Shown piece after piece: positions 8,797-17,910 of a DNA stretch of 64,000 bases (the first letter of the stretch is position 1; every line of letters begins with the position of its first letter). The DNA comes from Pseudomonadota bacterium (lineage in GTDB: Bacteria > Pseudomonadota > Gammaproteobacteria > Steroidobacterales > Steroidobacteraceae). Where the stretch lies: NCBI GenBank assembly GCA_023417315.1, contig JAEZFW010000028.1:79806-143805 (forward strand), written 5' to 3'. The position numbers and the translations under genes were made by a program. The notes below the pieces were generated by a model that was given only the letters and a program-made list of their open reading frames with translations, was not told the DNA's origin and did not search any database.

Positions 8797-10953
8797 TCAT
8801 ACCGGCTCCAGATTCGCGTACGCGAGCATCAACCACTTCGTGCCTTGGCCTTCGAAATTCACTTGCACCCGAGCGTGACTTCCTTGTCCTTCCAGATCCA
8901 GAATGATTCCTTCGCCGAACTTGCCATGGCGCACGCGCTGCCCGAGCCGCATGCCGCTGTCGGACATCTCTTCCTGCATGCCTTGTCTGCGCGGCGTATA
9001 GACCGGTCGCGAGATCTGGATGCGCGGGCGCACCTCCTCGATGAGCTCGGTTGGAATCTCCTTGATGAAACGTGACGGCGTGCCGTAGCTATCGACTCCG
9101 TGCATACGTCGCTGCTCGGCGTACGTGAGGAACAACTGCTTCATCGCGCGAGTCGCACCGACGTAGCACAGGCGTCGTTCTTCCTCGAGCCCGTCGATGT
9201 CGGTGACCGAGCGAGTGTGCGGAAACAATCCATCTTCCAAGCCGCACAAGAACACGACGGGAAATTCGAGTCCCTTCGCGGAATGCAGCGTCATCATCTG
9301 CACGCTGTCCTCCCATGCATCGGCCTGCTGCTCGCCGGACTCGAGCACCGCGTGCGAAAGAAAATTCGCGAGCGGCGGTAGCTCACCGCCTTCATCCGGC
9401 TCGAAGCCGCGCGCGGCGCTCACGAGCTCGTTCAAGTTCTCCACGCGAGTCTCGCCGCGCTCGCCGCGATCTTGCCGGTAATACGGAATCAAGCCGCTGG
9501 CTTGGATCACGTGATCGACTTGCTCGTGCAGCGGCAGATTGCGCGTCTCACGGTCGAGCTGCTCGATGAGCAGCAGAAAGCCATGCAGGCTTTGTCCACC
9601 GCGCGCGCCGAGCTCCGTAATGCATGCACCTGCGGCCTGCCACATCGGACAGGCATTCGCGCGTGCATAGTTGCGCACGATATCCATGCTCTTCACGCCG
9701 ATACCGCGCGGCGGCAGGTTCACGACCCGTTCGAAAGAAGCATCGTCGTTGCGACTGAAGATGATCCGCAGGTACGCGAGAGCATCCTTGATCTCGGCGC
9801 GTTCGAAGAAGCGCAACCCTCCGTACACACGATAAGGAATGCGCGCCGATAGCAATGCTTCTTCGAAGGTGCGCGATTGCGCATTCGATCGATACAGGAT
9901 CGCGCAATCGCTGCGTTGACCGCCTCGCGCCACCCACTCGCGAATGCGATTCACGACGAAATCGGCCTCATCGCGCTCGTTGAACGCGGCGTACAGCTTG
10001 ATTGGCTCGCCGCGCTCGCCGCTCGTCCACAGATTCTTGCCGAGTCGACCATTGTTGTTGCTGATGAGCGCGTTGGCGGCATCCAGGATGTTTCCGGTCG
10101 AACGATAGTTCTGCTCCAACCGAAATAACTGCGCATTCGGATAGTCGCGGCGAAACTGCTGCAAGTTCTCAACGCGCGCCCCACGCCATCGATAGATAGA
10201 CTGATCGTCGTCGCCGACCGCGAAGGGCAAGCCATCTCGGCCCGCGAGCAACTTCAGCCATTCATATTGAATGGTGTTCGTGTCCTGAAACTCGTCGATG
10301 AGGATGTGACGGAAGCGTGTTCGATAGTGCGCGAGTACTTCGGGTCGATCGCGCCACAGCTCGAACGCACGCAGCAACAACTCAGCGAAATCGAGCGTGC
10401 CGCTGCGATCGCACTGCTCCTGATAGGCTTCGTACAATCGAATGAACTGACGACGGGTCGGGTCGCCATCGTCTTTCAAATCGCGCGGGCGCAAGCCTTC
10501 GTCCTTGCGTGCATTGATGAACCACATCACTTCCTTCGGGACCCAACGCGCTTCATCCAAACTGAGCGCCTTGAGGAGCTTGCGAATGGCACGCACCTGG
10601 TCCTCGGAATCCATGATCTGAAACGCTTGCGGTAGATTCGCTTCGCGCCAATGCAAGCGCAGCAGTCGATGCGCGATGCCGTGGAAGGTCCCAATCCACA
10701 ACGGCGCTCGCTGCAATCCAAGCAGAGATTCGATCCGGCCGCGCATCTCCCCAGCAGCCTTGTTTGTGAAGGTAACGGCCAAGATACCGTGAGGCGAGAC
10801 GTTCTCGACTTGTACCAGCCAGGCGACCCGATGCGTCAGCACGCGGGTCTTGCCGCTGCCTGCGCCAGCCAGCACCAAGATGGGCGCTAAAGGCGCCGAA
10901 ACAGCCGCACGTTGCGCGTCGTTCAGACCGTTGAGAAGGGGCGAAAGATCCAT
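8797..10953 (-). CDS. uvrD: DNA helicase II UvrD
   Basis: UvrD is an SF1A 3'-5' helicase that acts in nucleotide excision and mismatch repair. The 718-residue product starts MDLSPLLNGLNDAQRAAV. It carries the Q motif, Walker A GAGSGKT (about residues 29-35), TFTNKAAGEM, Walker B DEFQDTN, GDDDQSIYRWRGA, QNYRST, TLHSAKGLEFPVVF and VGATRA. The C-terminal region includes the UvrD-specific Tudor-like segment (RLGQRVRHGKFGEGIILDLE) that binds RNA polymerase in E. coli. Start 10953 is preferred over 10986 by alignment to the family N-terminus. Confidence 0.96.
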   Translation of the reverse strand: MDLSPLLNGLNDAQRAAVSAPLAPILVLAGAGSGKTRVLTHRVAWLVQVENVSPHGILAVTFTNKAAGEMRGRIESLLGLQRAPLWIGTFHGIAHRLLRLHWREANLPQAFQIMDSEDQVRAIRKLLKALSLDEARWVPKEVMWFINARKDEGLRPRDLKDDGDPTRRQFIRLYEAYQEQCDRSGTLDFAELLLRAFELWRDRPEVLAHYRTRFRHILIDEFQDTNTIQYEWLKLLAGRDGLPFAVGDDDQSIYRWRGARVENLQQFRRDYPNAQLFRLEQNYRSTGNILDAANALISNNNGRLGKNLWTSGERGEPIKLYAAFNERDEADFVVNRIREWVARGGQRSDCAILYRSNAQSRTFEEALLSARIPYRVYGGLRFFERAEIKDALAYLRIIFSRNDDASFERVVNLPPRGIGVKSMDIVRNYARANACPMWQAAGACITELGARGGQSLHGFLLLIEQLDRETRNLPLHEQVDHVIQASGLIPYYRQDRGERGETRVENLNELVSAARGFEPDEGGELPPLANFLSHAVLESGEQQADAWEDSVQMMTLHSAKGLEFPVVFLCGLEDGLFPHTRSVTDIDGLEEERRLCYVGATRAMKQLFLTYAEQRRMHGVDSYGTPSRFIKEIPTELIEEVRPRIQISRPVYTPRRQGMQEEMSDSGMRLGQRVRHGKFGEGIILDLEGQGSHARVQVNFEGQGTKWLMLAYANLEPV

Positions 10954-11080
10954 CGTGCGATTGTAGCTCGCATGACGGAGGCCCACGAGCTATCGAGGTC
11001 AAAACCGCGCGATTGCCGAAGGTTCCGGTATTCTTCCGCATCAGTCCACGACGGATTCATACGTGAGCGCGGGAGGTGTC

Positions 11081-11818
11081 ATGCAAAACTCGCACAACGC
11101 GTGGGTAGGAGCGGCCGTGAGCGTCGTCCTGCTTCTCAATGGTTGCACGCGCGAACCGGAATCATCGCCCTCAGCGCCTGCGCCGCAAACTGATTCAGTG
11201 ACGAGCATCGAAGCCGTGCCGGCAGAATCAAGCTTGGCGATCAAGCGCGGTCTGATGACCATCGCGGAAGACCGGGCGACATTCACCCCGTGTGACAGCA
11301 AGGATGAGCTATGGGTGCTCGATCAATCTCCGGGCGTGCTCACGCAGTCGCTCATCGAAGGCGAGCAAGCGACGCCTGTGTCGCTCTATGCGGAAGCCTA
11401 TGGCGAGCGCGCGCCCGCTGAAGAGGTGCCACAAGCACAGGGATTCGCCGGCATTTTCGTGCTCGAGGAGATCCTTTATGCGGGTGTTCCGGGCGAAGGT
11501 CGCGGCTGCAATGCTCCCATCTCCGACTCCATCGTGACCGCTCGAGGTAACGAGCCATTTTGGTTCGTCGAGGTTCGCGACGAGAAAATGATCTTCCGCC
11601 AGCCTGAAGCGCCGACCGAGATCATCTTCGGCGAGCCGCAAACGGTGCACGCCGAAGGGGCCGTGCGATACACCAGTACGGCGGCCGAACAACGCCTCGA
11701 GCTCATGGTGCATGCGCAGGCGTGCCGAGACACCATGTCGGGCGAATTCTTTGCCTATACGGCGAAAGCCGTGCTGAACGGTCGGGAGCTCAGCGGCTGC
11801 GCGCGGGTGGGGAGATGA
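11081..11818 (+). CDS. Putative lipoprotein with a COG3650-like domain
   Basis: The 245-residue product starts MQNSHNAWVGAAVSVVLLLNGC, a lipoprotein signal with Cys22 as the lipid site, followed by a Ser/Pro-rich linker. A central segment with CDSKDELWVLDQS resembles NlpE/META-associated regions. The C-terminal third carries ARGNEPFWFVEV, typical of COG3650 envelope proteins of unknown function. Start 11081 is chosen because GGGAGG lies six bases upstream; an in-frame GTG at 11063 also exists. It is convergent with the VanZ-like gene and overlaps it by 29 bases at the 3' end. The function is unknown. Confidence 0.7.
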   Translation: MQNSHNAWVGAAVSVVLLLNGCTREPESSPSAPAPQTDSVTSIEAVPAESSLAIKRGLMTIAEDRATFTPCDSKDELWVLDQSPGVLTQSLIEGEQATPVSLYAEAYGERAPAEEVPQAQGFAGIFVLEEILYAGVPGEGRGCNAPISDSIVTARGNEPFWFVEVRDEKMIFRQPEAPTEIIFGEPQTVHAEGAVRYTSTAAEQRLELMVHAQACRDTMSGEFFAYTAKAVLNGRELSGCARVGR

Positions 11819-13004
11819 CATAGCCCGAGTCTCGACGCGCACGTGCGCGCTCCATCGCTCGCATCGCGAGGCCAATGGCAAGAGCGAGCGCCGGATCGGT
11901 GATCGAGCCACTTTGATTCGGTAGCCATAGCTGCAGGATCTCGAACGTCAGAGCCGCGCCGACGGCGACTGCAATCGCTGCGTTGATCGGTACGGCCGCT
12001 TCACGCAGCAGCCACAGCAACGCTGTGAATAGGAATAATCTTCCCAAGAGCGCCGACCAGTCGATCACGCTGATCGGGTTGTCTGCGCCTTCGAACCAGA
12101 TCCGAAATGGCCAGAAGTCGAACGACGAAGCGCGAACCGTGAAGTCGAATGGCGCGAGTCCTTCGATGATGAGCACTGCGATGAGCCCAATCAGCAGCAG
12201 TCGCCGGCGGGCCTCAGGAGTCAGGCGGTGCATCAGCACGAGCAGCGGCAACAGCAGCAAGAGAGCAATCAGCTCATCCGCAACGAACGTTTGGTTCATC
12301 ACGACCAAGCGTCCGACCAGCACACCAGCGATGATGAACAACAAGGTCTCGAGTCGCCGCGAGCGCCGCACCAAGGCGCCTGCCGCGTGGTTCACGATGA
12401 GCCAGCATACGAGATAGATGTAGATGGAGATGATGTCCCATTCAGGTGCGAACAGCGGTTGAAGCGCCGCCTTGAGCTTTCCCAGATCGAATTGAGGCAC
12501 GAAAGGTGCAAACCGAAACGCCAGCCACACGGCAATCACAATGGCGGCTCCGGGATCGCGCCGCGGAGCTTCTTCGCGCGCCGGCAGATGCATCAATCCG
12601 GCAATCCCGCGCCATGCAAGTCCACCGAGCGCTCCGAGCGAGGCCCCGAGCGTGTTGAGCGCGAGGTCCTTCAAGCTGGGCACGCGCGCCGACACGTAGA
12701 CTTGTGCGACCTCGATCCCTAAGGAAAAGAGTGCGCCTAACGCAGTCGCGGCGAGCAAGGACACGCGGCGGCGCAAGTGAGTGGCGAGCCACAAGTACAG
12801 ACAGAAACCGAACGGTAGATACAAAAGGACATTGGCGATGCGATCGCCACGCCCCGCGCGCGCCCACGAGAGTTTCTCGAGCGCTTGCAGGACGCCGCCC
12901 TCGATCGCGTCAGGCTTGAAGTTGAACGGATACAAAGATCCGTAGGCGATCAATGCGACTACGCCCAACAACAACCACGGGATCAGCGATCGCGTGCGAG
13001 GCAT
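11790..13004 (-). CDS. VanZ-like multi-spanning membrane protein
   Basis: The 404-residue protein has about ten hydrophobic segments. The first part (residues about 8-120) matches the VanZ-like layout: LYPFNFKPD after helix 1, DRIANVLLYLPFGFCLYLWL, and GIEVAQVYVSARVPSLKDLALNTLGASLGA. A second, weaker half repeats elements of this layout (GLAPFDFTVRASSFDFWPFR, FEILQLWLPNQSGSITDPAL), suggesting an internal duplication. VanZ proteins relate to glycopeptide tolerance or envelope functions, but the role here is unknown. It lies downstream of the cytochrome oxidase genes on the same strand. Confidence 0.75.
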   Translation of the reverse strand: MPRTRSLIPWLLLGVVALIAYGSLYPFNFKPDAIEGGVLQALEKLSWARAGRGDRIANVLLYLPFGFCLYLWLATHLRRRVSLLAATALGALFSLGIEVAQVYVSARVPSLKDLALNTLGASLGALGGLAWRGIAGLMHLPAREEAPRRDPGAAIVIAVWLAFRFAPFVPQFDLGKLKAALQPLFAPEWDIISIYIYLVCWLIVNHAAGALVRRSRRLETLLFIIAGVLVGRLVVMNQTFVADELIALLLLLPLLVLMHRLTPEARRRLLLIGLIAVLIIEGLAPFDFTVRASSFDFWPFRIWFEGADNPISVIDWSALLGRLFLFTALLWLLREAAVPINAAIAVAVGAALTFEILQLWLPNQSGSITDPALALAIGLAMRAMERARARRDSGYVISPPARSR

Positions 13005-13015
13005 GGAAAGGATTG

Positions 13016-13096
13016 GGGAGCCGAGGCTGAAGGCTGGAGATAGAACACAGATACGTCCGTCTCTGGCCTACAGTCCCAAGCCCCCGGTCTCCAGCC
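13016..13096. repeat. Degenerate inverted tandem-unit element, GGCTGGAG/GGCTGTA-like (vanZ-cyoE gap)
   Basis: The left arm (13016-13045) holds GGCTGA, GGCTGGAGATAG. The right arm (13060-13096) starts TCTCTGGCC and ends GGTCTCCAGCC, the complement of GGCTGGAGA. The right arm runs into the end of cyoE and encodes its last residues. It is weaker than the other elements but has the same layout and cap. Confidence 0.5.
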
Positions 13097-13985
13097 GAAA
13101 TTTGAAGTAGTGATCGATCAACAATCCAGCGAACAGCAGCGCAAGATATTTGATCGAGAACGCGAACGTGCGCATCGGTAAGCGGGCATCACTGCGCATC
13201 TTGAGTTGCAGCGCTCGATAGAGGAAGAAACTCCCGAGCACCACGGCAAAGCCGAGATAGATCAAACCGCTCATGCCTGTGAGATAGGGAAGCAACGTCA
13301 CAATGACCAGTAAGATCGTGTAGAGCAGAATATGCAGACGTGTGAATTCCGCGCTGTACGCCACTGGCAACATGGGAATGCCGGCCTTGGCATATTCGTC
13401 GCGACGGGCGATTGCCAGCGCCCAGAAGTGCGGCGGCGTCCACGTGAAGATGATCAAGAACAAGAGCAGCGAGTAAGGATCGACGCTACCTGTGACCGCT
13501 GCCCATCCGAGTACGGGCGGCGCCGCGCCTGCTGCCCCGCCGATCACGATGTTCTGCGGCGTCGCATGTTTGAGCCACACGGTGTAGATGACCGCATAGC
13601 CGATCAGTGAAAAGAACGTGAGCACGGCCGTGAGCGCGTTCACCCAACCAGCAAGCAATAGCATGGAGAGCGCGCCCAAGAGCGCTGCATACGCAAGTGC
13701 CTGGTGCCCGGTGACATGCCCGGTGGGTAGCGGACGATTACGTGTGCGCGCCATCTGCTCATCGAACCTACGATCGAGCACATGATTGATCGCCGCCGCC
13801 GAGGACGCCGCGAGCGCGATGCCGATGCTGCCGAAGACGAGCGCATCGAACGGCGGAAAGCCGGGCGCCGCCAGGAACATTCCCACGATCGCCGTGAACA
13901 TGATCAGCATCACGACGCGCGGCTTGCCGAGCTCGTAGAAGTCGCGCCACGTGGCGTGTTGGGGCCGGTCGGAGGTGGTATCCAC
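13068..13985 (-). CDS. cyoE: Protoheme IX farnesyltransferase (heme O synthase)
   Basis: This UbiA-family inner-membrane enzyme adds a farnesyl group to heme b to give heme O, the precursor of the heme A used by the adjacent aa3 oxidase. The conserved motifs are NHVLDRRFDEQMARTRNRPL, with the Asp-rich NxxxDxxxD pattern, and YTVWLKHATPQNIVIGGAAG. TWTPPHFWALAIARRDEYAK is also present. Start at GTG 13985 gives 305 residues, the usual size; longer in-frame readings enter ctaA. The last codons (LETGGLGL) come from a repeat arm. It is downstream of ctaA, consistent with a heme A unit. Confidence 0.93.
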   Translation of the reverse strand: MDTTSDRPQHATWRDFYELGKPRVVMLIMFTAIVGMFLAAPGFPPFDALVFGSIGIALAASSAAAINHVLDRRFDEQMARTRNRPLPTGHVTGHQALAYAALLGALSMLLLAGWVNALTAVLTFFSLIGYAVIYTVWLKHATPQNIVIGGAAGAAPPVLGWAAVTGSVDPYSLLLFLIIFTWTPPHFWALAIARRDEYAKAGIPMLPVAYSAEFTRLHILLYTILLVIVTLLPYLTGMSGLIYLGFAVVLGSFFLYRALQLKMRSDARLPMRTFAFSIKYLALLFAGLLIDHYFKFRLETGGLGL

Positions 13986-14059
13986 GATGAACAAGATCGG
14001 AACGCGGGTCGCGAGGGCGTCGCTTCGGGATTCTACATGGACCGCCGCTTGGCGGTGGA

Positions 14060-15115
14060 CTAGCCCGAATCCCGCTGTTTTCGAGTTCTCGCCTCCAGAA
14101 CGCAAGCTTTAGTCAAGCAGATGGATGCGATCACTAGGAGCGCTGCCATTGCGTTGTGGGCCGTCGCGAGCGACAGCGGCAATCCTCCAACCACCATCAT
14201 GGGTCCTAGGACGAGCTGCACCAGGAGCAATACACCGAGCACTGCTCCTGCGGTCCGAATGGCTGAATGCGAACCGCGAGTGAGGGCGAGCACGCTCAAG
14301 AGGCCGAGCACGAGCGCCGCTACGATCGCCCCCAAGCGATGCGTGAAATGAATGGCGACCCGTGCGGGGTGCTCGAGGACACCGCCCTCATAGTCGATGC
14401 CGAGCCCGCGCCACAGAACGAACGCATCCTCGTGATCCATCTCCGGCCACCACACATTTTGACACCGCGGGAAGTCCGGGCACGCGAGCGCGGCATAGTT
14501 ACTGCTCGTCCAACCGCCCAGCGCGATCTGCAGGAACAGAACGATCAAGCCCGCGAATGCGAGGTTACGCAAGCGAAGAGCCTGCTGGGGTCGAGGCACG
14601 TTAGCATCAGCACGGATATTTTGAGATCGAGGTCGGAAGGCAAGCCACGTAAGCAGCGCGAGCGTGCTCAGTCCTCCGAGCAGATGGAGCACGACGATCA
14701 GAGGCTTCAGCAGCAGCGTCACCGTCCACATGCCGAGTAGCCCTTGGAATATCACCAGTGCGACGAGCGCAATCGGCAGTGCGACGGGCTGTTCCGGGTC
14801 GTTTCGATTCGCGAGCGCGATCCCCGCAAGAACGAGGATCAGGAATCCGAGCGCCGAGGCGAAATAGCGGTGCACCATTTCCTTGTGCGCTTTCGCGTAC
14901 TCGAACGGGCGCTCCGGGAATGCCGTTTGGATGGCATCGACGTTTTGTGCCGCGCCCTGAGCTGTGAGATGACCGTAGCAGCCAGGCCAGTCGGGGCACC
15001 CCAATCCTGCGGCGCTCAAGCGCACCCATGCACCGAGAACGATGACGATGAGCGCAAGACACGCCGCAGCGAACGCCAGCCGGCGAAAAAGCACGTACGG
15101 TCGCGACATCGTCAT
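14060..15115 (-). CDS. ctaA: Heme A synthase
   Basis: CtaA oxidises the heme O methyl group to make heme A for cytochrome aa3 in the inner membrane. The 351-residue protein has eight hydrophobic segments. The family sequence WVRLSAAGLGCPDWPGCYG follows helix 1, and HKEMVHRYFASALG is a heme-ligand helix. CPDFPRCQ is the second cysteine loop. HFTHRLGAIVAALV and TAHNAMAALL hold further ligand histidines. Its start is adjacent to the SCO-like gene (one-base overlap at 15115), indicating translational coupling within the oxidase assembly block. Confidence 0.93.
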   Translation of the reverse strand: MTMSRPYVLFRRLAFAAACLALIVIVLGAWVRLSAAGLGCPDWPGCYGHLTAQGAAQNVDAIQTAFPERPFEYAKAHKEMVHRYFASALGFLILVLAGIALANRNDPEQPVALPIALVALVIFQGLLGMWTVTLLLKPLIVVLHLLGGLSTLALLTWLAFRPRSQNIRADANVPRPQQALRLRNLAFAGLIVLFLQIALGGWTSSNYAALACPDFPRCQNVWWPEMDHEDAFVLWRGLGIDYEGGVLEHPARVAIHFTHRLGAIVAALVLGLLSVLALTRGSHSAIRTAGAVLGVLLLVQLVLGPMMVVGGLPLSLATAHNAMAALLVIASICLTKACVLEARTRKQRDSG

Positions 15116-15744
15116 CAGCCGATGTGCGAGAACTTGAGCAGTTTCTTCATGTCCTCGAGCAAGCCTTTCGGCGGCGCATCGGGTTTGTAGCTCATCATCA
15201 AGTTGCCGAGCGGATCTACGATGTAGATGCGCCCCGTGTGAGCTAACGGTTCGCTCACAACGGCTTCGAAGACACTGCGGACATCGGCCGCTTCCGCATC
15301 GAGCTCTGCCACCAGCAGCCCAGGATGCTCAGAGTTCAGATAGTCATCTGCGCAGCAGCCATCCGTCGAGAGAAAGAGGCGTTGCACGCGCTCCATGTCG
15401 TCGTTGAGCGCCAGGCGGCTTTGACGCATAAGAGTTAGCTGAGTGCGGCATACCGAGTCGCAACTGCCTTCGCCGATGTAGACCAAGGTCCATTTCCCGC
15501 GCAACGTGTTCGCTGGAAGCGGCGTGCCGCTGGGTGTGGAGAGCTCGACCTCAGGAATCTGCTGCGGTGGTTGGATGAGCTCGCCCCGATTCGTGCTTCC
15601 GGGCGGGCGCCAGCCGTCGAGCCCGTAGTAAAGAATGAAAGCAATCGCGAGGGGCGCGAAGAAGATGGCTACGAGGATCCAAAATTGAGCCCGCGAGCGC
15701 GGCTGATGGATCGAAGGAGAGGCAGAATCGTTCGAACCTGACAT
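15115..15744 (-). CDS. SCO1/SenC-like cytochrome oxidase assembly protein
   Basis: The 209-residue protein has one N-terminal membrane helix (FWILVAIFFAPLAIAFILYY) and a periplasmic thioredoxin-like domain. It includes YIGEGSCDSVCRTQLTLMRQ (CxxxC, the copper site of SCO proteins) and the distal HTGRIYIVDPLGNLMM, whose His can be the third copper ligand. SCO proteins deliver copper to the CuA centre of oxidase subunit II. Start 15744 has a GAGA sequence nine bases upstream; 15759 is an alternative. It sits between surf1 and ctaA, the usual gammaproteobacterial position. Confidence 0.82.
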   Translation of the reverse strand: MSGSNDSASPSIHQPRSRAQFWILVAIFFAPLAIAFILYYGLDGWRPPGSTNRGELIQPPQQIPEVELSTPSGTPLPANTLRGKWTLVYIGEGSCDSVCRTQLTLMRQSRLALNDDMERVQRLFLSTDGCCADDYLNSEHPGLLVAELDAEAADVRSVFEAVVSEPLAHTGRIYIVDPLGNLMMSYKPDAPPKGLLEDMKKLLKFSHIG

Positions 15745-15772
15745 CGTTTTCTCTAGCATCCCAGGAGCGCAA

Positions 15773-16531
15773 TCAAGTCGCGCTCGAATCCACCGCGTCT
15801 GCTTGTTCGGCGCGGCGCCAGCTCAAGCTGACGTAAATGATGATCGCAACCAGCGCGAAGACGAACCATTGAACGGCGTAGCCGACATGGCGCTCCGGCC
15901 CGAAGCGGGTCAAGACCTGCCATGCACGCTGAAACCCATCGGGCTCGCTTGGATCGAGCAACACGATATGAGGTGCCACTCGCATGCTCAGTGCACGTTC
16001 GATCGTATCGAGCTCCGGGAAGTTCAGTACGCGTGGCCACGTGCCGTTCGCCTCCAGGACGCCCTCCTCCAACCGCAAGCCCGGCCGCGGCAGCTCATCC
16101 AGCAGGCCGTTGATCTCGCGCGGCGTTTCATCGACCTCTAATTGCGGCAGGTCGGTGCGGCGATCGCCCATTGGGATCCAGCCGCGATCTACGAGAAGAT
16201 GACCACCGGTCTCGAGTGCGAACGGCGTCAATACGCGGTACCCAGGTCGCCCCTCCGCCGAAGGCATGTTATCGAGCAGGATCTGCCGTGCGTTCAGATA
16301 ATGCCCTCGCGTGCGCACCCGCTGATACCTGGGCAACGTGGCGATGTTTTCGCTCGTCACGGTCGACGTCACTTCCTGACCGCGTTCGAACGAGGTTTGC
16401 AGCGCTTGCTTCTGCTCCGCGCGCCGCAACTGCCACATCCCTAAGCTTACAAAGATCGCCACGCCGACAACCGCTAGGACGGTGCCGACGAGCGTAGGTG
16501 TGAAGCGCCGATTTGCCGAGGCACTGGTCAA
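15773..16531 (-). CDS. SURF1-family cytochrome oxidase assembly protein
   Basis: SURF1 assists heme A insertion into subunit I. The protein has two membrane helices, at RRFTPTLVGTVLAVVGVAIF near the N-terminus and VGYAVQWFVFALVAIIIYVS near the C-terminus. They flank a periplasmic domain with the family sequences LGMWQLRRAEQK, GRPGYRVLTPF, LLVDRGWIP and YAVQWF. The start is uncertain: TTG at 16531 (252 residues) puts the first helix near the N-terminus, while longer readings enter the divergent DUF2909 gene. The gene is in the oxidase cluster between DUF2909 and the SCO-like gene. Confidence 0.87.
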   Translation of the reverse strand: MTSASANRRFTPTLVGTVLAVVGVAIFVSLGMWQLRRAEQKQALQTSFERGQEVTSTVTSENIATLPRYQRVRTRGHYLNARQILLDNMPSAEGRPGYRVLTPFALETGGHLLVDRGWIPMGDRRTDLPQLEVDETPREINGLLDELPRPGLRLEEGVLEANGTWPRVLNFPELDTIERALSMRVAPHIVLLDPSEPDGFQRAWQVLTRFGPERHVGYAVQWFVFALVAIIIYVSLSWRRAEQADAVDSSAT

Positions 16532-16633
16532 GATATACTGCCGCGTTGTGGGCGGCGTGCTGTCCGCCCCCGTCGGGGATCGCCAACTCTCGATCGCCCC
16601 ACTCACTAGGACAGGCGTCGCCTGCTGACATTC

Positions 16634-16837
16634 ATGAAATTTCTGATCGTCGCGTGCTTGATCGCGATCGTCGTGAGCCTCGGCTCTGGATTGTTTCACC
16701 TCGTGAACGACAAGGGCGAGTCGAAGAGGATGGTGAGAGCGCTCACCATTCGCATCGCCTTGTCCGTTGCGCTCTTCATCCTACTGTTCATCGCCTGGTC
16801 ACAGGGATTGATTCAGCCCCACGGCCTCGGCCGCTAA
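16634..16837 (+). CDS. Twin-transmembrane protein, DUF2909
   Basis: The 67-residue protein is almost wholly two membrane helices, MKFLIVACLIAIVVSLGSGL and IRIALSVALFILLFIAWSQG, joined by a short basic loop (NDKGESKRMVR). It matches the DUF2909 twin-TM family, which sits beside oxidase assembly genes in Gammaproteobacteria and resembles HIG1-type oxidase-associated proteins. Orientation is opposite to its neighbours, as is common for this gene. Its function is unknown, though an oxidase-related role is likely from context. Confidence 0.85.
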   Translation: MKFLIVACLIAIVVSLGSGLFHLVNDKGESKRMVRALTIRIALSVALFILLFIAWSQGLIQPHGLGR

Positions 16838-16838
16838 G

Positions 16839-16912
16839 CTCGTGATCCGTGAATCGCGGGTCGTAAGGCAAGCGCTCTTGCTAGTCACGACTCTCTATTC
16901 ACGAGTCACGAG
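16839..16912. repeat. Inverted tandem-unit element, CGTGAATC/GTGACTC type (DUF2909-coxC gap)
   Basis: The left arm (16839-16866) reads CTCGTGATCCGTGAATCG and the right arm (16881-16912) reads ATTCACGAGTCACGAG, its near-perfect complement. It separates convergent genes, so it could fold in either transcript. Confidence 0.8.
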
Positions 16913-16916
16913 GCGC

Positions 16917-17801
16917 TTACAGCCAGTAGACGAAGATAAACAACCCGAGCCACACGACGTCGACGAAGTGCCAGTACCAAGCCACGCCTTCGAATGCGAA
17001 GTGATTCGTTGGCGTGAAGTGGCCCTTCAGGCAACGGAACCAGATGACCGTCAACATGATCGCCCCGACCGTCACGTGGAATCCGTGGAAGCCGGTGAGC
17101 ATGAAGAACGTCGAGCCGTAGATCCCGGAGCCGAGCGTCAGGTTGAGGTGTTGATACGCCTCGATGTATTCCTCGGCCTGCAGGAACACGAACGAAAAGC
17201 CCAAGAGGAAGGTGAGTGCCAGGAAGATGTTGAGAATCTTGCGATTGCCGGCCTTCAACGCGTGATGCGCGATTGTGATCGTCACCCCCGAGGTGAGCAG
17301 AATCGCGGTATTGATTGCAGGCAGTCCGAATGCCGGGATGATCTCGAAGTCACCGCCCACATCGCCGGGACCGTTGGTCGGCCACGAGGCCTCGAAGTCA
17401 TTCCAGAGCAGATACTTGGTAAACACCTTGACGCCTTCGCCGCCAAGCCAAGGCACCGAGTACTGCCGGGCGTACCAGAGCGCGCCGAAGAACGCGGCGA
17501 AAAACATGACTTCTGAGAAGATGAACCACATCATTCCCATGCGGAACGAGCGATCGACAGCTTGATTGTAGAAGCGGCCCTCGCTTTCCTTGATGACCGT
17601 GCCGAACCATCCCGCGAACATGAAGGCGAGCAGCAACAGCCCAATCGAGAACACGACGGGCCCTGATCCCGCATCGTTCAGCCACAGAGCCGCACCGACA
17701 ACCGTCGTGAACAGCGAAACCGACCCGATGATCGGCCACGGACTGCCGTGGGGCACGTAGTACTTGTCTGCCGGCGCGTGTGTCGTGTGTGCGTGAGCCA
17801 T
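16917..17801 (-). CDS. coxC: Cytochrome c oxidase subunit III
   Basis: This is subunit III of the aa3-type oxidase, an inner-membrane protein that stabilises proton uptake and turnover. The 294-residue product has seven hydrophobic segments. It contains the family sequences MWFIFSEVMFFAAFFGALWY, ALKAGNRKILNIFLALTFLL, QAEEYIEAYQHLNLTLGSGI, FFMLTGFHGFHVTVGAIMLT and AWYWHFVDVVWLGLFIFVYW. Start 17801 (MAHAHTTHAPADKYYVPHGS) is taken from the family N-terminus; 17831 would add ten residues. It follows ctaG on the same strand. Confidence 0.95.
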   Translation of the reverse strand: MAHAHTTHAPADKYYVPHGSPWPIIGSVSLFTTVVGAALWLNDAGSGPVVFSIGLLLLAFMFAGWFGTVIKESEGRFYNQAVDRSFRMGMMWFIFSEVMFFAAFFGALWYARQYSVPWLGGEGVKVFTKYLLWNDFEASWPTNGPGDVGGDFEIIPAFGLPAINTAILLTSGVTITIAHHALKAGNRKILNIFLALTFLLGFSFVFLQAEEYIEAYQHLNLTLGSGIYGSTFFMLTGFHGFHVTVGAIMLTVIWFRCLKGHFTPTNHFAFEGVAWYWHFVDVVWLGLFIFVYWL

Positions 17802-17836
17802 GAGCGATAAAGTCCAGTATGTTTGTATCAAGACAT

Positions 17837-17910
17837 GAAGTGGTTAGTGGCTAGTGGTCAGTCGGATTCCATTCTTACTAACCGCTAGCCACTAACCACT
17901 AACCACTTCC
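17837..17910. repeat. Inverted tandem-unit element, GGTTAGT heptamer (coxC-ctaG gap)
   Basis: The left arm (17837-17863) is GGTTAGT GGCTAGT GGTCAGT. The right arm (17878-17910) is CTAACCG CTAGCCA CTAACCA CTAACCA, the reverse complement in strict seven-base steps. The spacer is about 14 bases. The right arm overlaps the ctaG end, so the array supplies the codons Gly-Ser-Gly and the TAG stop. Confidence 0.92.
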
